Part shown: piece after piece, positions 9,253-17,478 of the stretch
Layout: every line of letters begins with the position of its first letter
Numbering within the stretch: position 1 is the stretch's first letter
Assembly (NCBI RefSeq): GCF_025583945.1
Contig: NZ_JAOEGU010000007.1
Location: 1 to 64,000 of the forward strand
Source: Methylobacter psychrophilus
GTDB taxonomy: Bacteria > Pseudomonadota > Gammaproteobacteria > Methylococcales > Methylomonadaceae
Reading direction: 5' to 3'
Length of the DNA: 64,000 nucleotides
Notes under the pieces: generated by a model
Seen by the model: only the letters and a program-made list of their open reading frames with translations
Database searches by the model: none
Told to the model about the DNA's origin: nothing
Translations under genes and position numbers: made by a program

Positions 9253-9858
9253 ATGAAGACATCACGTTTAAAAAACACAGCGCTAGCCGTCACGCTATTG
9301 GGTTTGGCGACACCTGCGTTGGCGCATACCGGCATGGATGCAACCCATGATTTTGTTGCTGGTTTGGCTCATCCATGGCAAGGTTTTGATCATCTTCTAG
9401 TGATGTTCGCCATTGGTTTATGGGGCTGTATGTTGGCTGGCAAGCTAGTGTGGCAACTGCCATTGAGTTTTTTAATGCTAATGTCCGCAGGTGCAGGTCT
9501 ACATTTTTCAGGTTTTACGTTGAGTTTTACAGAGCAAGGGGTTGCTTTATCAGTGATTATATTTGCAATTATCACCTTGTTTAACCTTCGCACATCAGCT
9601 GTTATGGCGATAAGCTTAGTGTCAGTATTTGCAGTGTGTCATGGTTATGCACATGCTTCTGAAATAGCAACCGGCGCAGATCAATTGGGTTATACCTCCG
9701 GCTTTTTGTTAAGCACCGCCATCTTACATAGCCTCGGTATTTTCACAGGTTTGTTAAGTATCAAGATTGCTGAAAAAATACAGCTAAAACCAGCTACACA
9801 CCAATCCCTGTTGTACAGCTTGTTACGCCGCCTGCCTACCCAACACCTTAACAACTAA
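9253..9858 (+). CDS. HupE/UreJ-family cobalt/nickel permease
   Basis: A 201-aa membrane protein with a signal peptide-like start (residues 1-24, ending ATPALA before HTG) and about six hydrophobic segments. The HupE signature is present right after the signal, HPWQGFDHLLVMFAIG, with the HP-x5-DHLL pattern that binds the metal. A second histidine motif follows later in CHGYAHASE. HupE/UreJ proteins transport Ni or Co; location in a cobalamin operon makes cobalt the likely substrate. It begins 82 bp after chlID with a GGGG-containing leader before the ATG. Confidence 0.87.
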   Translation: MKTSRLKNTALAVTLLGLATPALAHTGMDATHDFVAGLAHPWQGFDHLLVMFAIGLWGCMLAGKLVWQLPLSFLMLMSAGAGLHFSGFTLSFTEQGVALSVIIFAIITLFNLRTSAVMAISLVSVFAVCHGYAHASEIATGADQLGYTSGFLLSTAILHSLGIFTGLLSIKIAEKIQLKPATHQSLLYSLLRRLPTQHLNN

Positions 9859-9947
9859 TCCTGTCGTTAAAAATCATCGAGCTCTGTGTACAACATTATT
9901 TAAGAAATTATGATCAACAGTTTAAAGAAAAAAATTAAAGGCCAACC

Positions 9948-10688
9948 ATGATTATCTGCATAGGCGCAGGTCCTGGTAATGTTGGGTATTTAACGCAGCG
10001 CGGTGCAGAATTGATTCGCAATGCCGATGTAGTTGCCGGATTTGATGCGGTGGTTAACGTCATTCAAAGCCTGATTCCGGCTACGGCACAAACCGTCCTG
10101 ATGAATTACCGCGACCAGACATCGCAGTTGGCAACAGTGGCCGAAGCACATCATGCCGGCAAGCGCTGTGTGGTGGTTTTTATGGGCGATATCCATTTTA
10201 GCGGCTTTCAATACCTGGAGCGGGTCGAGCGGGCTTGTGGTCATCCGGTGGAAACATTACCGGGCATATCTTCTGCGCAAATACTCGCCTCGCGCGCCAA
10301 AGTCTGTTTTGATGAAACTACTTTTATTACCTTTCATCGTCGTGGTGACCTTGGCCCTTTCAAGCGTCATCTGGTGCATGTGTTGCAAGACCAGCGCAAT
10401 GCTATCGTGATTCCCTGTCCGTGGGATGCCGCGCGTTCCTTCATGCCGCGTCATATTGCCACTTATCTGTTGGAACAGGGCGTACCGCCTGAGCATCCGA
10501 CCGAAGTCTGGGAAAACCTGACCCGAGCCGACGACTGCATGGATGCAGGAGGTAGAGCAATGCAGGGAGCAATTGCCGAGGCGGAATGGCACGGCTCGCT
10601 GGCCGATTGTGCAGACAAAGAATTCAGCGATATGAGCATTATGTTAATTCGCACCTTGAGTCCCATGTCCAGCCAAATTGAACCTTAA
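9948..10688 (+). CDS. cbiE: cobalt-precorrin-7 (C5)-methyltransferase CbiE
   Basis: SAM-dependent methyltransferase of the tetrapyrrole methylase superfamily (246 aa). The N-terminal [14 protein letters not shown] loop is the SAM-binding glycine motif, followed by [12 protein letters not shown] and [16 protein letters not shown], the CbiE-specific central region. CbiE methylates C5 of the corrin ring; the C15 methylation and decarboxylation is done by CbiT. No cbiT is present here either as a fusion or as a separate gene, so it must lie elsewhere. It is followed 3 bp later by cbiX-cbiC. Confidence 0.85.
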   Translation: MIICIGAGPGNVGYLTQRGAELIRNADVVAGFDAVVNVIQSLIPATAQTVLMNYRDQTSQLATVAEAHHAGKRCVVVFMGDIHFSGFQYLERVERACGHPVETLPGISSAQILASRAKVCFDETTFITFHRRGDLGPFKRHLVHVLQDQRNAIVIPCPWDAARSFMPRHIATYLLEQGVPPEHPTEVWENLTRADDCMDAGGRAMQGAIAEAEWHGSLADCADKEFSDMSIMLIRTLSPMSSQIEP

Positions 10689-10691
10689 ATA

Positions 10692-12323
10692 ATGCCAGCA
10701 GATAATAAAAACACCTTCGGTATCGTGATCGCAGGACATGGCAGCCGGGATCCCGATGGCATTCAAGAGTTTGAGCAACTGGTTGAGTTGATCAAAAAAC
10801 GCGCGCCACAACATATCGTCAGTCATGGCTATCTGGAGTTCGCCAGCCCGACCATCGATCAAGCGATTATCGCTCAACTTGACGCAGGTACACAACAAGT
10901 AGTGATGGTGCCTGCGGTGTTGCTGGCAGCAAGCCATGCCAAGAACGACATGCCGAGCGAGTTGCTGGCTTTTGCACAAACCCATCCCGACATTGACTTT
11001 CATTTTGGCGCACCGCTGGGACTGCATCCGCTGTTGTTGCAAGTCGTTCAGGAGCGCATTGTCGCTGTTGAAGCCCTATCGCCGCATACGATTCGTCGTG
11101 ACGATACCTGTTTGGTGCTGGTTGGGCGCGGCACAACGGATCCCGATGCCAATGGTGAAGTCTCAAAATTCGCCCGTATGATCGAAGAAGGCATGGGCTT
11201 TGGCACTGCCTTTGTGTGTTACTCCGGCACTGCTAAACCGCTGGTCGCGGATGGCTTGCGCGCCGCCGCTCAATTGGGCTATGCACGATTGATTGTTGTC
11301 CCCTTCTTTTTGTTTGATGGCGTTTTGGTTAAACGGATTTATGCCGCCGCCGATGCTCTACGGGAGCGGGAACCAGCATTGGAAGTCCTTAAAGCCGGTT
11401 ATCTGGGCGTCCATCCTTTCGTTGCTGATGTACTCATCGCACGGGCACAAGAAGCGGTAGAAGGTCGTGCGGCGATGAACTGTGCCCTGTGCAAATATCG
11501 GGTGCAAATTGTCGGATTTGAAGAACAGGTCGGCGAACCGCAACGCGCGCATCATCTTAAGGTGCGAGGTCTGCTGGAGAAAGACGTGACGCCGGGCAAT
11601 GTTAATCCTGAATTTGCTCCTTACGTGCCGCATTCGATTGAAGCTGAAAGCTTCCGCATTATCGCGGCCGGACGTGATTGGTCGACTTTCCCTGCCGCCC
11701 ATTTGACCATTCTGCAACGGCTGGTGCATACCAGCGGCGATTTTAATGCCGTCGATGACATCTATTTTTCAGCCGGTGCTGTTGAAACCGGAATTCGCGC
11801 CCTGTTACGTTGCAAAATGATTGTGACCGATGTGACGATGGTGCAGACTGGACTGAAACGGGCGCTGTTGGAACAACTGGGTATCGAAACTTGGTGCGGT
11901 GTGCATGACAACGAAACCGCACTGATGGCTGAGGCACAAGGTATCACCCGTTCCGCAGCCGGAATACGCCGTGCCTGGGAAAAGTTTGGCAACGACATAG
12001 TACTCTCTATCGGTGATGCTCCAACCGCTATTATGGAGACGACACGTCTGATCCGCGAACATGGCTGGCGACCCCAACTGGTGATCGGTTTGCCTGTTGG
12101 CTTTGTCGGCACCTGCGAAGCGAAAGCCGAACTAAAACGCTGTTTGCAAGTGCCGCGCATCACCAATAGCGGCACGCGCGGCGGTTCGCCCTGGGCGGCC
12201 AGCGTGATTAACGGTTTGATGATCGATGCGGTGAATCAGCTGGCCTCTGTAAGTGCGGATTTGCTTGTGCCCCAGAGGCTATCCAAACAAAGTGACAGGG
12301 ATAGCCTGATTACGCTGCTCTAA
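10692..12323 (+). CDS. fusion of sirohydrochlorin cobaltochelatase CbiX and precorrin-8X methylmutase CbiC
   Basis: A 543-aa bifunctional protein. Residues 1 to about 290 are a two-lobed (long-type) CbiX: GHGSRDPDG near residue 15 holds the metal-binding histidine, VPAVLLAASHAKNDMP the second, and the repeat lobe has LVGRGTTDPDANGE and VPFFLFDGVLVKRI. A C-x2-C pair (C264, C267 in MNCALCKYR) resembles the MxCxxC iron-sulfur motif of long CbiX proteins. From about residue 310 the CbiC/CobH domain runs with IEAESFRII, VHTSGDFN, AVETGI and GLPVGFVGTCEAK. CbiX inserts cobalt early into sirohydrochlorin; CbiC moves the C11 methyl to C12 to give cobyrinate. The fusion links two non-consecutive steps. 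Confidence 0.9.
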   Translation: MPADNKNTFGIVIAGHGSRDPDGIQEFEQLVELIKKRAPQHIVSHGYLEFASPTIDQAIIAQLDAGTQQVVMVPAVLLAASHAKNDMPSELLAFAQTHPDIDFHFGAPLGLHPLLLQVVQERIVAVEALSPHTIRRDDTCLVLVGRGTTDPDANGEVSKFARMIEEGMGFGTAFVCYSGTAKPLVADGLRAAAQLGYARLIVVPFFLFDGVLVKRIYAAADALREREPALEVLKAGYLGVHPFVADVLIARAQEAVEGRAAMNCALCKYRVQIVGFEEQVGEPQRAHHLKVRGLLEKDVTPGNVNPEFAPYVPHSIEAESFRIIAAGRDWSTFPAAHLTILQRLVHTSGDFNAVDDIYFSAGAVETGIRALLRCKMIVTDVTMVQTGLKRALLEQLGIETWCGVHDNETALMAEAQGITRSAAGIRRAWEKFGNDIVLSIGDAPTAIMETTRLIREHGWRPQLVIGLPVGFVGTCEAKAELKRCLQVPRITNSGTRGGSPWAASVINGLMIDAVNQLASVSADLLVPQRLSKQSDRDSLITLL

Positions 12324-12342
12324 CCCGGCCTGCAAGTAATCT

Positions 12343-13488
12343 ATGGATAAAATTGAACCGGAAAAATTCGATCTTGATGTGCCAGCGCCTAACGGTTTAC
12401 GTCGCGGCCGCACGACCGGCAGTTGCGCCACAGCGGCAGTTAAAGCCGCACTCTATCTAATGCTGCGTAGCGAATACCCCAATCTGGTGCCGGTCACTTT
12501 ACCCGATAATCATCACTATTTAGTAATCCCGGTTCAGGCCGTGCGTTGGCTGGATGATCATTCAGTACGCGCCGAAGTGATCAAAGACGGCGGCGATGAT
12601 CCCGACAACACGCATGGCTCAATTATTTTTGCCATTGTGCGAAAAAACAAGCTTGGCCAGATTCGTTTTTTTGCGGGAAAAGGTGTCGGTACTGCGACAC
12701 AACCGGGTTTAAGAGTAGCTGTCGGTGAGCCTGCCATCAATCCGGTTCCGCGTCTGATGATGCAAACAGCCGTCGCTGAAATGCTGGAACATGAAGCGCC
12801 AGCCGACCTGAACACCGGTTTTGATCTCACCATCGGTTGCGAAAACGGTGAAATTATCGCGAAAAAAACGTTTAATCCCCGGCTCGGCATCGTCGGTGGC
12901 ATTTCGATTCTTGGCACGTCGGGCATAGTCGAGCCGTTGTCGTTGGCCTCGTGGATTGCCTCCATCGAAGTCTATGTGCGTGTTGCGCTGGGTAGTGATG
13001 CACCAAGCATTGCCTTCCTTCCGGGAAAAATTGGCCGTACATACGCCAAAGAAATGCTCGGACTGCCTACGCAGCGAGCCGTGCAAATCGCCAATTTTCT
13101 GGGTGACGCGTTGGATTTTCTGCAGCAAGCCTTGTCAGAAGAACAGCGTGGTTTGGACGTGCTTTGGTTGCTGGGACATCCGGGCAAACTGGCCAAAGTA
13201 TTGGCAGGCGATTGGGACACGCATTCCAGCAAAAGCAACATGGCCATGAGTGTGGTAGCGGATGTTGCAGCAGAGCTGGGATTTAACAGCAATCTCGAAC
13301 AAGCTATAGCGCAAGCCAATACCGTGGAAGCGGCAATAGAAAGATTACAACACGAATCAAGCGCGCAGGCGTTATGGCTGGAAATTGAACGGCGTATCGC
13401 CGTGCTTGTACACCAACGCACTCCGGCAGTAAGCCGTGTTGAAGTGCGCTTATTTAATTTGAATGGCAAGACCTTGGGAGCACAATGA
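12343..13488 (+). CDS. cbiD: cobalt-precorrin-5B (C1)-methyltransferase CbiD
   Basis: A 381-aa protein with the CbiD hallmark LRRGRTTGSCATAAVKAAL near residue 19, and the following segments KDGGDDPDNTHG, GKGVGTATQPGL and GIVGGISILGTSGIVEP. CbiD is the C1 methyltransferase of the anaerobic (early-cobalt) pathway and replaces CobF of the oxygen-dependent route. Its presence together with CbiG indicates that the ring is contracted by the oxygen-independent chemistry. It lies 19 bp after cbiX-cbiC and overlaps the next gene by 4 bp (ATGA). Confidence 0.94.
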   Translation: MDKIEPEKFDLDVPAPNGLRRGRTTGSCATAAVKAALYLMLRSEYPNLVPVTLPDNHHYLVIPVQAVRWLDDHSVRAEVIKDGGDDPDNTHGSIIFAIVRKNKLGQIRFFAGKGVGTATQPGLRVAVGEPAINPVPRLMMQTAVAEMLEHEAPADLNTGFDLTIGCENGEIIAKKTFNPRLGIVGGISILGTSGIVEPLSLASWIASIEVYVRVALGSDAPSIAFLPGKIGRTYAKEMLGLPTQRAVQIANFLGDALDFLQQALSEEQRGLDVLWLLGHPGKLAKVLAGDWDTHSSKSNMAMSVVADVAAELGFNSNLEQAIAQANTVEAAIERLQHESSAQALWLEIERRIAVLVHQRTPAVSRVEVRLFNLNGKTLGAQ

Positions 13489-14219
13489 GTAAACTGGGTA
13501 CATTTTGGGGCATCGGCGTAGGACCGGGGCCAGTGGGTTACATTCCTTTGGCAGCGGTTGAAGCCTTGCATCAGGCCGACCTGGTCTTTGTACCGCGCGC
13601 TACAACCTCCGAAAGCTCGGTCGCGTTGCGGTGTCTTACAGGCATCGCCATTGCGCCGGAGCGGATACGGGAAATTGAGTTTCACATGGATACCGATCGC
13701 TCGGTGCTCAGTGAGCATTACGCTCAATTAGCTGAAACGATAGCGGTCGAGTTACGCGCCGGACTTAATGTTGCCTATCTGACCATCGGCGATACGCTGA
13801 CCTACTCCACCTATAGCTATATCCTGGCGGCTTTACAAGAACTGTTGCCGACCTTGCCGCAGCGTACCTTTCCGGGTATCACCAGTTATGCGGCAGCAGC
13901 GGCAGCAATGAGTTGGCCGCTAGGCGAAGGCAAGGAGCGCACGCTGATTTTACCATGTCCGGAGGATGCAGCCAGTCTGTGCGGCGATATCGAAACCCAT
14001 GACATTATCGTACTGATGAAAATAGGCAAACGTCTGCCCTGGGTGCTGGATTTATTGCGCAACATGGGCATTGCTGAACACTGCGCTTTTGCCCGTCGCA
14101 TAGGCCTGGAGGATGAACTGCTGTCCACCGATGTAGGCGGTTTAAACGCAACCGACGCGATGGGTTATCTTGCCACGTTACTGATTCGTAAAACACCCAG
14201 AGAGAAAAGACATTCATGA
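13485..14219 (+). CDS. cbiL: precorrin-2 / cobalt-precorrin-2 C20-methyltransferase
   Basis: Tetrapyrrole methylase of 244 aa with the glycine loop GIGVGPGPVGYIPLAA near residue 10, VAYLTIGDTLTYSTYSYI in the middle and FPGITSYAAAAAAMSWPL, which match CbiL/CobI. It methylates C20 of the (cobalt-)factor II ring, the first step committed to corrin. Sequence alone cannot decide whether the substrate carries cobalt (CbiL) or not (CobI); the surrounding cbiX, cbiD and cbiG favour the cobalt form. It overlaps the flanking genes by 4 bp on both sides. Confidence 0.88.
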   Translation: MSKLGTFWGIGVGPGPVGYIPLAAVEALHQADLVFVPRATTSESSVALRCLTGIAIAPERIREIEFHMDTDRSVLSEHYAQLAETIAVELRAGLNVAYLTIGDTLTYSTYSYILAALQELLPTLPQRTFPGITSYAAAAAAMSWPLGEGKERTLILPCPEDAASLCGDIETHDIIVLMKIGKRLPWVLDLLRNMGIAEHCAFARRIGLEDELLSTDVGGLNATDAMGYLATLLIRKTPREKRHS

Positions 14220-14998
14220 AAGTTTATTTTATCGGCGCCGGACCCGGTGCCGCAGATTTGATCACCTTGCGTGGCGCTGCCATTCTGGGCCGGGTCAACA
14301 TGGTTCTGTATGCGGGTTCATTGGTATCGAAAGACATGTTGGTGCATTGCCACGCCGATGCCGAAATCATCGATACCGCCCAGCTCGATCTTGAGCAACA
14401 GGAAGCCTGTTATCGACGCGCACTGGAACAAGACATCGATGTCGCACGCCTGCATTCCGGAGATCCCGCTATTTATGGCGCTACCGCCGAACAAATGCGT
14501 CGGTTGGATGCGTTGGCTATTGATTATGAAATCATCCCAGGAGTGTCGTCGTTTACTGCGGCAGCGGCGGCCATCAAAGCCGAACTGACCAAACCGGAAG
14601 TATCACAAACCATTATTCTAACGCGTGTTTCAGGACGTGCCTCAGCCGTGCCGGACAGTGAATCGATTGCGCTGCTGGCCGAACACCGTGCAACCATGTG
14701 TATCTTTTTGTCGGGTCCGCATTTAAATAAGATAGTTGCCGATCTGCGTCTGCATTACCCCGATGATACGCCGGTCGCCCTGGTTTATCGGGCTACCTGG
14801 CCGGAGGAAAAATCCCACCAAAGCACGCTAGGCCAACTGCTTGCCGAGATCAAAAACAGTGACTGGAATCTCACGACTATGTTGCTGGTAGGCGAAGCGC
14901 TGAGTGATCATGTACCTTCAGAATCCCGCTTATATGCGAAGGATTACACACATATTTTTCGGGTAGTAAAGAAGCAGAAAACGACGACAGAGGAATGA
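14216..14998 (+). CDS. cbiF: (cobalt-)precorrin-4 C11-methyltransferase
   Basis: Tetrapyrrole methylase of 260 aa. MKVYFIGAGPGAADLITLRG is the SAM-binding loop, LYAGSLVSKDML and RLHSGDPAIYGATAEQM are CbiF/CobM-specific, and IPGVSSFTAAAAAI follows. It adds the C11 methyl group that later migrates to C12 by CbiC action. It overlaps cbiL and cbiG by 4 bp each, so translation is coupled along the operon. Confidence 0.93.
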   Translation: MKVYFIGAGPGAADLITLRGAAILGRVNMVLYAGSLVSKDMLVHCHADAEIIDTAQLDLEQQEACYRRALEQDIDVARLHSGDPAIYGATAEQMRRLDALAIDYEIIPGVSSFTAAAAAIKAELTKPEVSQTIILTRVSGRASAVPDSESIALLAEHRATMCIFLSGPHLNKIVADLRLHYPDDTPVALVYRATWPEEKSHQSTLGQLLAEIKNSDWNLTTMLLVGEALSDHVPSESRLYAKDYTHIFRVVKKQKTTTEE

Positions 14999-15741
14999 AT
15001 CCACGACTTGGAATTTGGCTAGTCCGCCCGGAAAGTGAAACGCTTGTAACTGTACTACAAAACCAATTGGGGGGTATGCTTTATCGGCCTTGGCTGAATC
15101 CGGCTGTCACGCAGAAAGACCAGTTCGCCGCTGTCTACCGATTACACAAACAGTGGATTATGATAGCGGCTAGCGGCATTGCGGTACGTTTCCTTGATGG
15201 TTTGGCGCAGGACAAACACACCGATCCGGCGGTGGTAGTGCTGGATGAAGCCGGACGTTTTGCCGTTTCGCTGCTGGCAGGTCATGAAGGCGGCGCCAAT
15301 CGCCTGGCTTATCGTGTCGCCAATGCTATCGGAGCGGTGCCGGTGATCACTACGGCAACCGAAGCCTTGAAACCCTTGGTTGTCGGTATAGGTTGCCGTA
15401 AAAACGTATCAGTCGAACAAATTGCCGCAGCCGTAAAACAGGCGTTGGGTGAGCGGCAGTTAATCGAAGTGCGTGAGTTGGTCACCATAGACTTAAAGGC
15501 AAATGAACCCGGTCTGCTGGAGTTTTGCGAACAGCACGATTTGCCGTTACGCGTCTTGGCAAGTGCAACCGTGGCGGCACGGCCGTGGATAACCAAAGCT
15601 TCAGACTGGGTGCAGCAGAATGTCGGCTTGCCCGGAGTATGCGAACCTTGCGCGTTGATTGCCAGTCCGCGCGGCAAGTTGATCGTACCTAAAATGGCTC
15701 TAAACGGCGTCGCCGTGGCAGTGATTGAAGATAATCAGTAA
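14995..15741 (+). CDS. cbiG: cobalt-precorrin-5A hydrolase CbiG
   Basis: A 248-aa protein with an N-terminal CbiG part containing MIAASGIAVRFLDGLAQDKHTDPAVVV and SLLAGHEGGANRLA, and a C-terminal part starting with VVGIGCRKNVSVEQI near residue 125. CbiG opens the delta-lactone and releases acetaldehyde during ring contraction in the anaerobic pathway. The protein is shorter than the roughly 350-aa classical CbiG, and the two conserved parts lie close together, so the middle domain appears to be missing. It is the last gene before a 177-bp gap filled with palindromic repeats. Confidence 0.9.
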   Translation: MNPRLGIWLVRPESETLVTVLQNQLGGMLYRPWLNPAVTQKDQFAAVYRLHKQWIMIAASGIAVRFLDGLAQDKHTDPAVVVLDEAGRFAVSLLAGHEGGANRLAYRVANAIGAVPVITTATEALKPLVVGIGCRKNVSVEQIAAAVKQALGERQLIEVRELVTIDLKANEPGLLEFCEQHDLPLRVLASATVAARPWITKASDWVQQNVGLPGVCEPCALIASPRGKLIVPKMALNGVAVAVIEDNQ

Positions 15742-15749
15742 ATGGTTGA

Positions 15750-15813
15750 GTAGGGCGTCCCTCGCGCGCCAAGGGATTCATGAATCGAAAAAGGCGCGCA
15801 TGGCACACCCTAC
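15750..15813. repeat. imperfect inverted repeat, dispersed-repeat type
   Basis: Left arm 15750-15770 begins GTAGGGCG and ends GCGCGCC; right arm 15793-15813 begins GGCGCGC and ends CACCCTAC. The arms pair with a few mismatches over 21 bp. Sequences of the GTAGGGTG...GCGCGCC kind are common as dispersed intergenic repeats in proteobacteria. Its position splits the otherwise overlapping cob genes. Confidence 0.6.
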
Positions 15814-15828
15814 CCGGCTGGAATAATT

Positions 15829-15887
15829 CACCACAAAGACACGAAGAGCACGAAGTTTTATATTTTTTCTTCGTGTCTTTCGTGGTG
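15829..15887. repeat. second inverted repeat between cbiG and cobJ-cobK
   Basis: CACCACAAAGACACGAAG at 15829-15846 pairs with CTTCGTGTCTTTCGTGGTG at 15869-15887 around an AT-rich loop. It lies directly next to the previous repeat. It may fold into a strong RNA hairpin in the operon transcript, or be a second mobile repeat. Confidence 0.65.
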
Positions 15888-15918
15888 ATAGCTTTTAAAT
15901 ATTACAGATTAACAATTA

Positions 15919-17478
15919 GTGGATAAAAGAATGAAAGGTGTTTTAAATTTGGTTTCGGTAGGACCGGGATTTAGCGATTTGATCGTACCCCGTGCTGAAG
16001 CGGCATTGCGGGACAGTGATGTGATCGTAGCTTATGATCTGTATTTACGCTGGATTGAACCTTGGATAAAAGACAAGGAAATTCACACGCCACCACTGAC
16101 TCAGGAACGCGAGCGAGCCTTGCTGGCCATTGAAAAAGCCCGTAGCGGTGCAAAAGTAGCCTTAATTTCCAGTGGCGATATTGGCATTTATGCCATGGCG
16201 GCGCTGGCGTTTGATGAAATGCGGGAGGATGACGAATACGACGTCAATGTGATCCCAGGCATTACCTCCGCCAATGCCTGTGCCTCATTGTTGGGCTCGC
16301 CGTTGTCACACGACTTTGCCACACTGAGCTTATCCGATTTGTTATGTCCATGGGACTGGATTGAGCAGCGCGGCAGGCATATTGCCCAGGCCGATTTGGC
16401 CTGCGTACTTTATAACGTGCAGAGTGCGGTTAGGCAGGAAGGCGTTTATCGCATCCTGGCTATCATGCTGGAATCGAAATCACCGAAAACGCTGTGCGGC
16501 CTAGTGCGTAACGCTTATCGCCCCGGTCAGGAAGTCAGCATTCATCATTTAGAGGATCTGCCGTCCTTGCAGTTTGATATGCTCACCACCATCGTAATCG
16601 GCAATCGCTTTACCCAACGTAAACGGGGATTTATATTCACACCACGCGGCTATAACGCTTGGGAATCCACTACCGCAAAACCGGTTGCCGAGGATTTACC
16701 AAAGCAGGCACTGTGGGTTTTTTCCGGAACCAGTGATGGAAATGCGCTTGCCAGTCAGTTGGCCGATCAAGGTTATCCCGTTGTGGTGTCCACGGCCACC
16801 GGCTATGGTGGTGAGATAGCGGCACAGAATTGTCCTGGCGTATCCGTCTGGGCCGGACAGCAAGGCGTTGAAGCGCGCAAGCAGGCATTGCAGCAACATC
16901 AGGCGCGGGGATTAATCGATGCGACCCATCCTTATGCCAGCTTAATGTCGGAACAATTGATGGGGCTGTCGAAAACTCTTGGCATTCCCTATTTGCGCTA
17001 TGAACGAGCCAGTTCCTTTTCAACAGATTCCGGACTATTGTGCAGCTCCACGGAACAGGCTGCTGAGCAAGTCATGGCTCTGGGTCGGCGCATTTTTCTG
17101 TCTACGGGTTCCAAGGATTTGGCGACGTTTCTTAAAGCCCCGGATGCGGACATATGCGAATGGTTTGTACGCGTTACCCCTGAACCTGATTTTATTCAGC
17201 GTGCAATCGATTTGGGCGTGCCGCGTAGCCATATTTGCGCAATGCAAGGGCCGTTCTCGCAGGCGTTCAATGAGGCATTGTGGCGTGATTGGGCGATTGA
17301 TTGCGTCATCACCAAGGATTCCGGCGATGCGGGCGGCTATCAGGCTAAAGTCGCCGCAACAAAGGCGCTGGCTATTCCGTTACTGGTCATTCAACGTCCA
17401 CAACTCACCTATCCGCTGATCACTTCGAATTTTGATGAGGTTGTCAAGCACGCACAGATATGGCAACACCCAGCATGA
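15919..17478 (+). CDS. fusion of precorrin-3B C17-methyltransferase (CobJ/CbiH) and precorrin-6A reductase (CobK/CbiJ)
   Basis: A 519-aa bifunctional enzyme. Residues 1 to about 250 are a tetrapyrrole methylase with VSVGPGFSDLIVPRAE near residue 12, LISSGDIGIYAMAALAF, IPGITSANACASLLGSPLSHD and LYNVQSA, the CobJ/CbiH pattern for ring contraction. From about residue 268 a CobK-type NAD(P)H reductase follows: WVFSGTSDGNALASQLADQG, STATGYGG, LIDATHPYA, LRYERAS and ITKDSGDAGGYQAKV. The fusion joins C17 methylation/ring contraction with reduction of precorrin-6A. The start at 15919 is the first ATG; a second ATG lies 4 codons later. It overlaps the cobW-like gene by 4 bp. Confidence 0.92.
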   Translation: MDKRMKGVLNLVSVGPGFSDLIVPRAEAALRDSDVIVAYDLYLRWIEPWIKDKEIHTPPLTQERERALLAIEKARSGAKVALISSGDIGIYAMAALAFDEMREDDEYDVNVIPGITSANACASLLGSPLSHDFATLSLSDLLCPWDWIEQRGRHIAQADLACVLYNVQSAVRQEGVYRILAIMLESKSPKTLCGLVRNAYRPGQEVSIHHLEDLPSLQFDMLTTIVIGNRFTQRKRGFIFTPRGYNAWESTTAKPVAEDLPKQALWVFSGTSDGNALASQLADQGYPVVVSTATGYGGEIAAQNCPGVSVWAGQQGVEARKQALQQHQARGLIDATHPYASLMSEQLMGLSKTLGIPYLRYERASSFSTDSGLLCSSTEQAAEQVMALGRRIFLSTGSKDLATFLKAPDADICEWFVRVTPEPDFIQRAIDLGVPRSHICAMQGPFSQAFNEALWRDWAIDCVITKDSGDAGGYQAKVAATKALAIPLLVIQRPQLTYPLITSNFDEVVKHAQIWQHPA

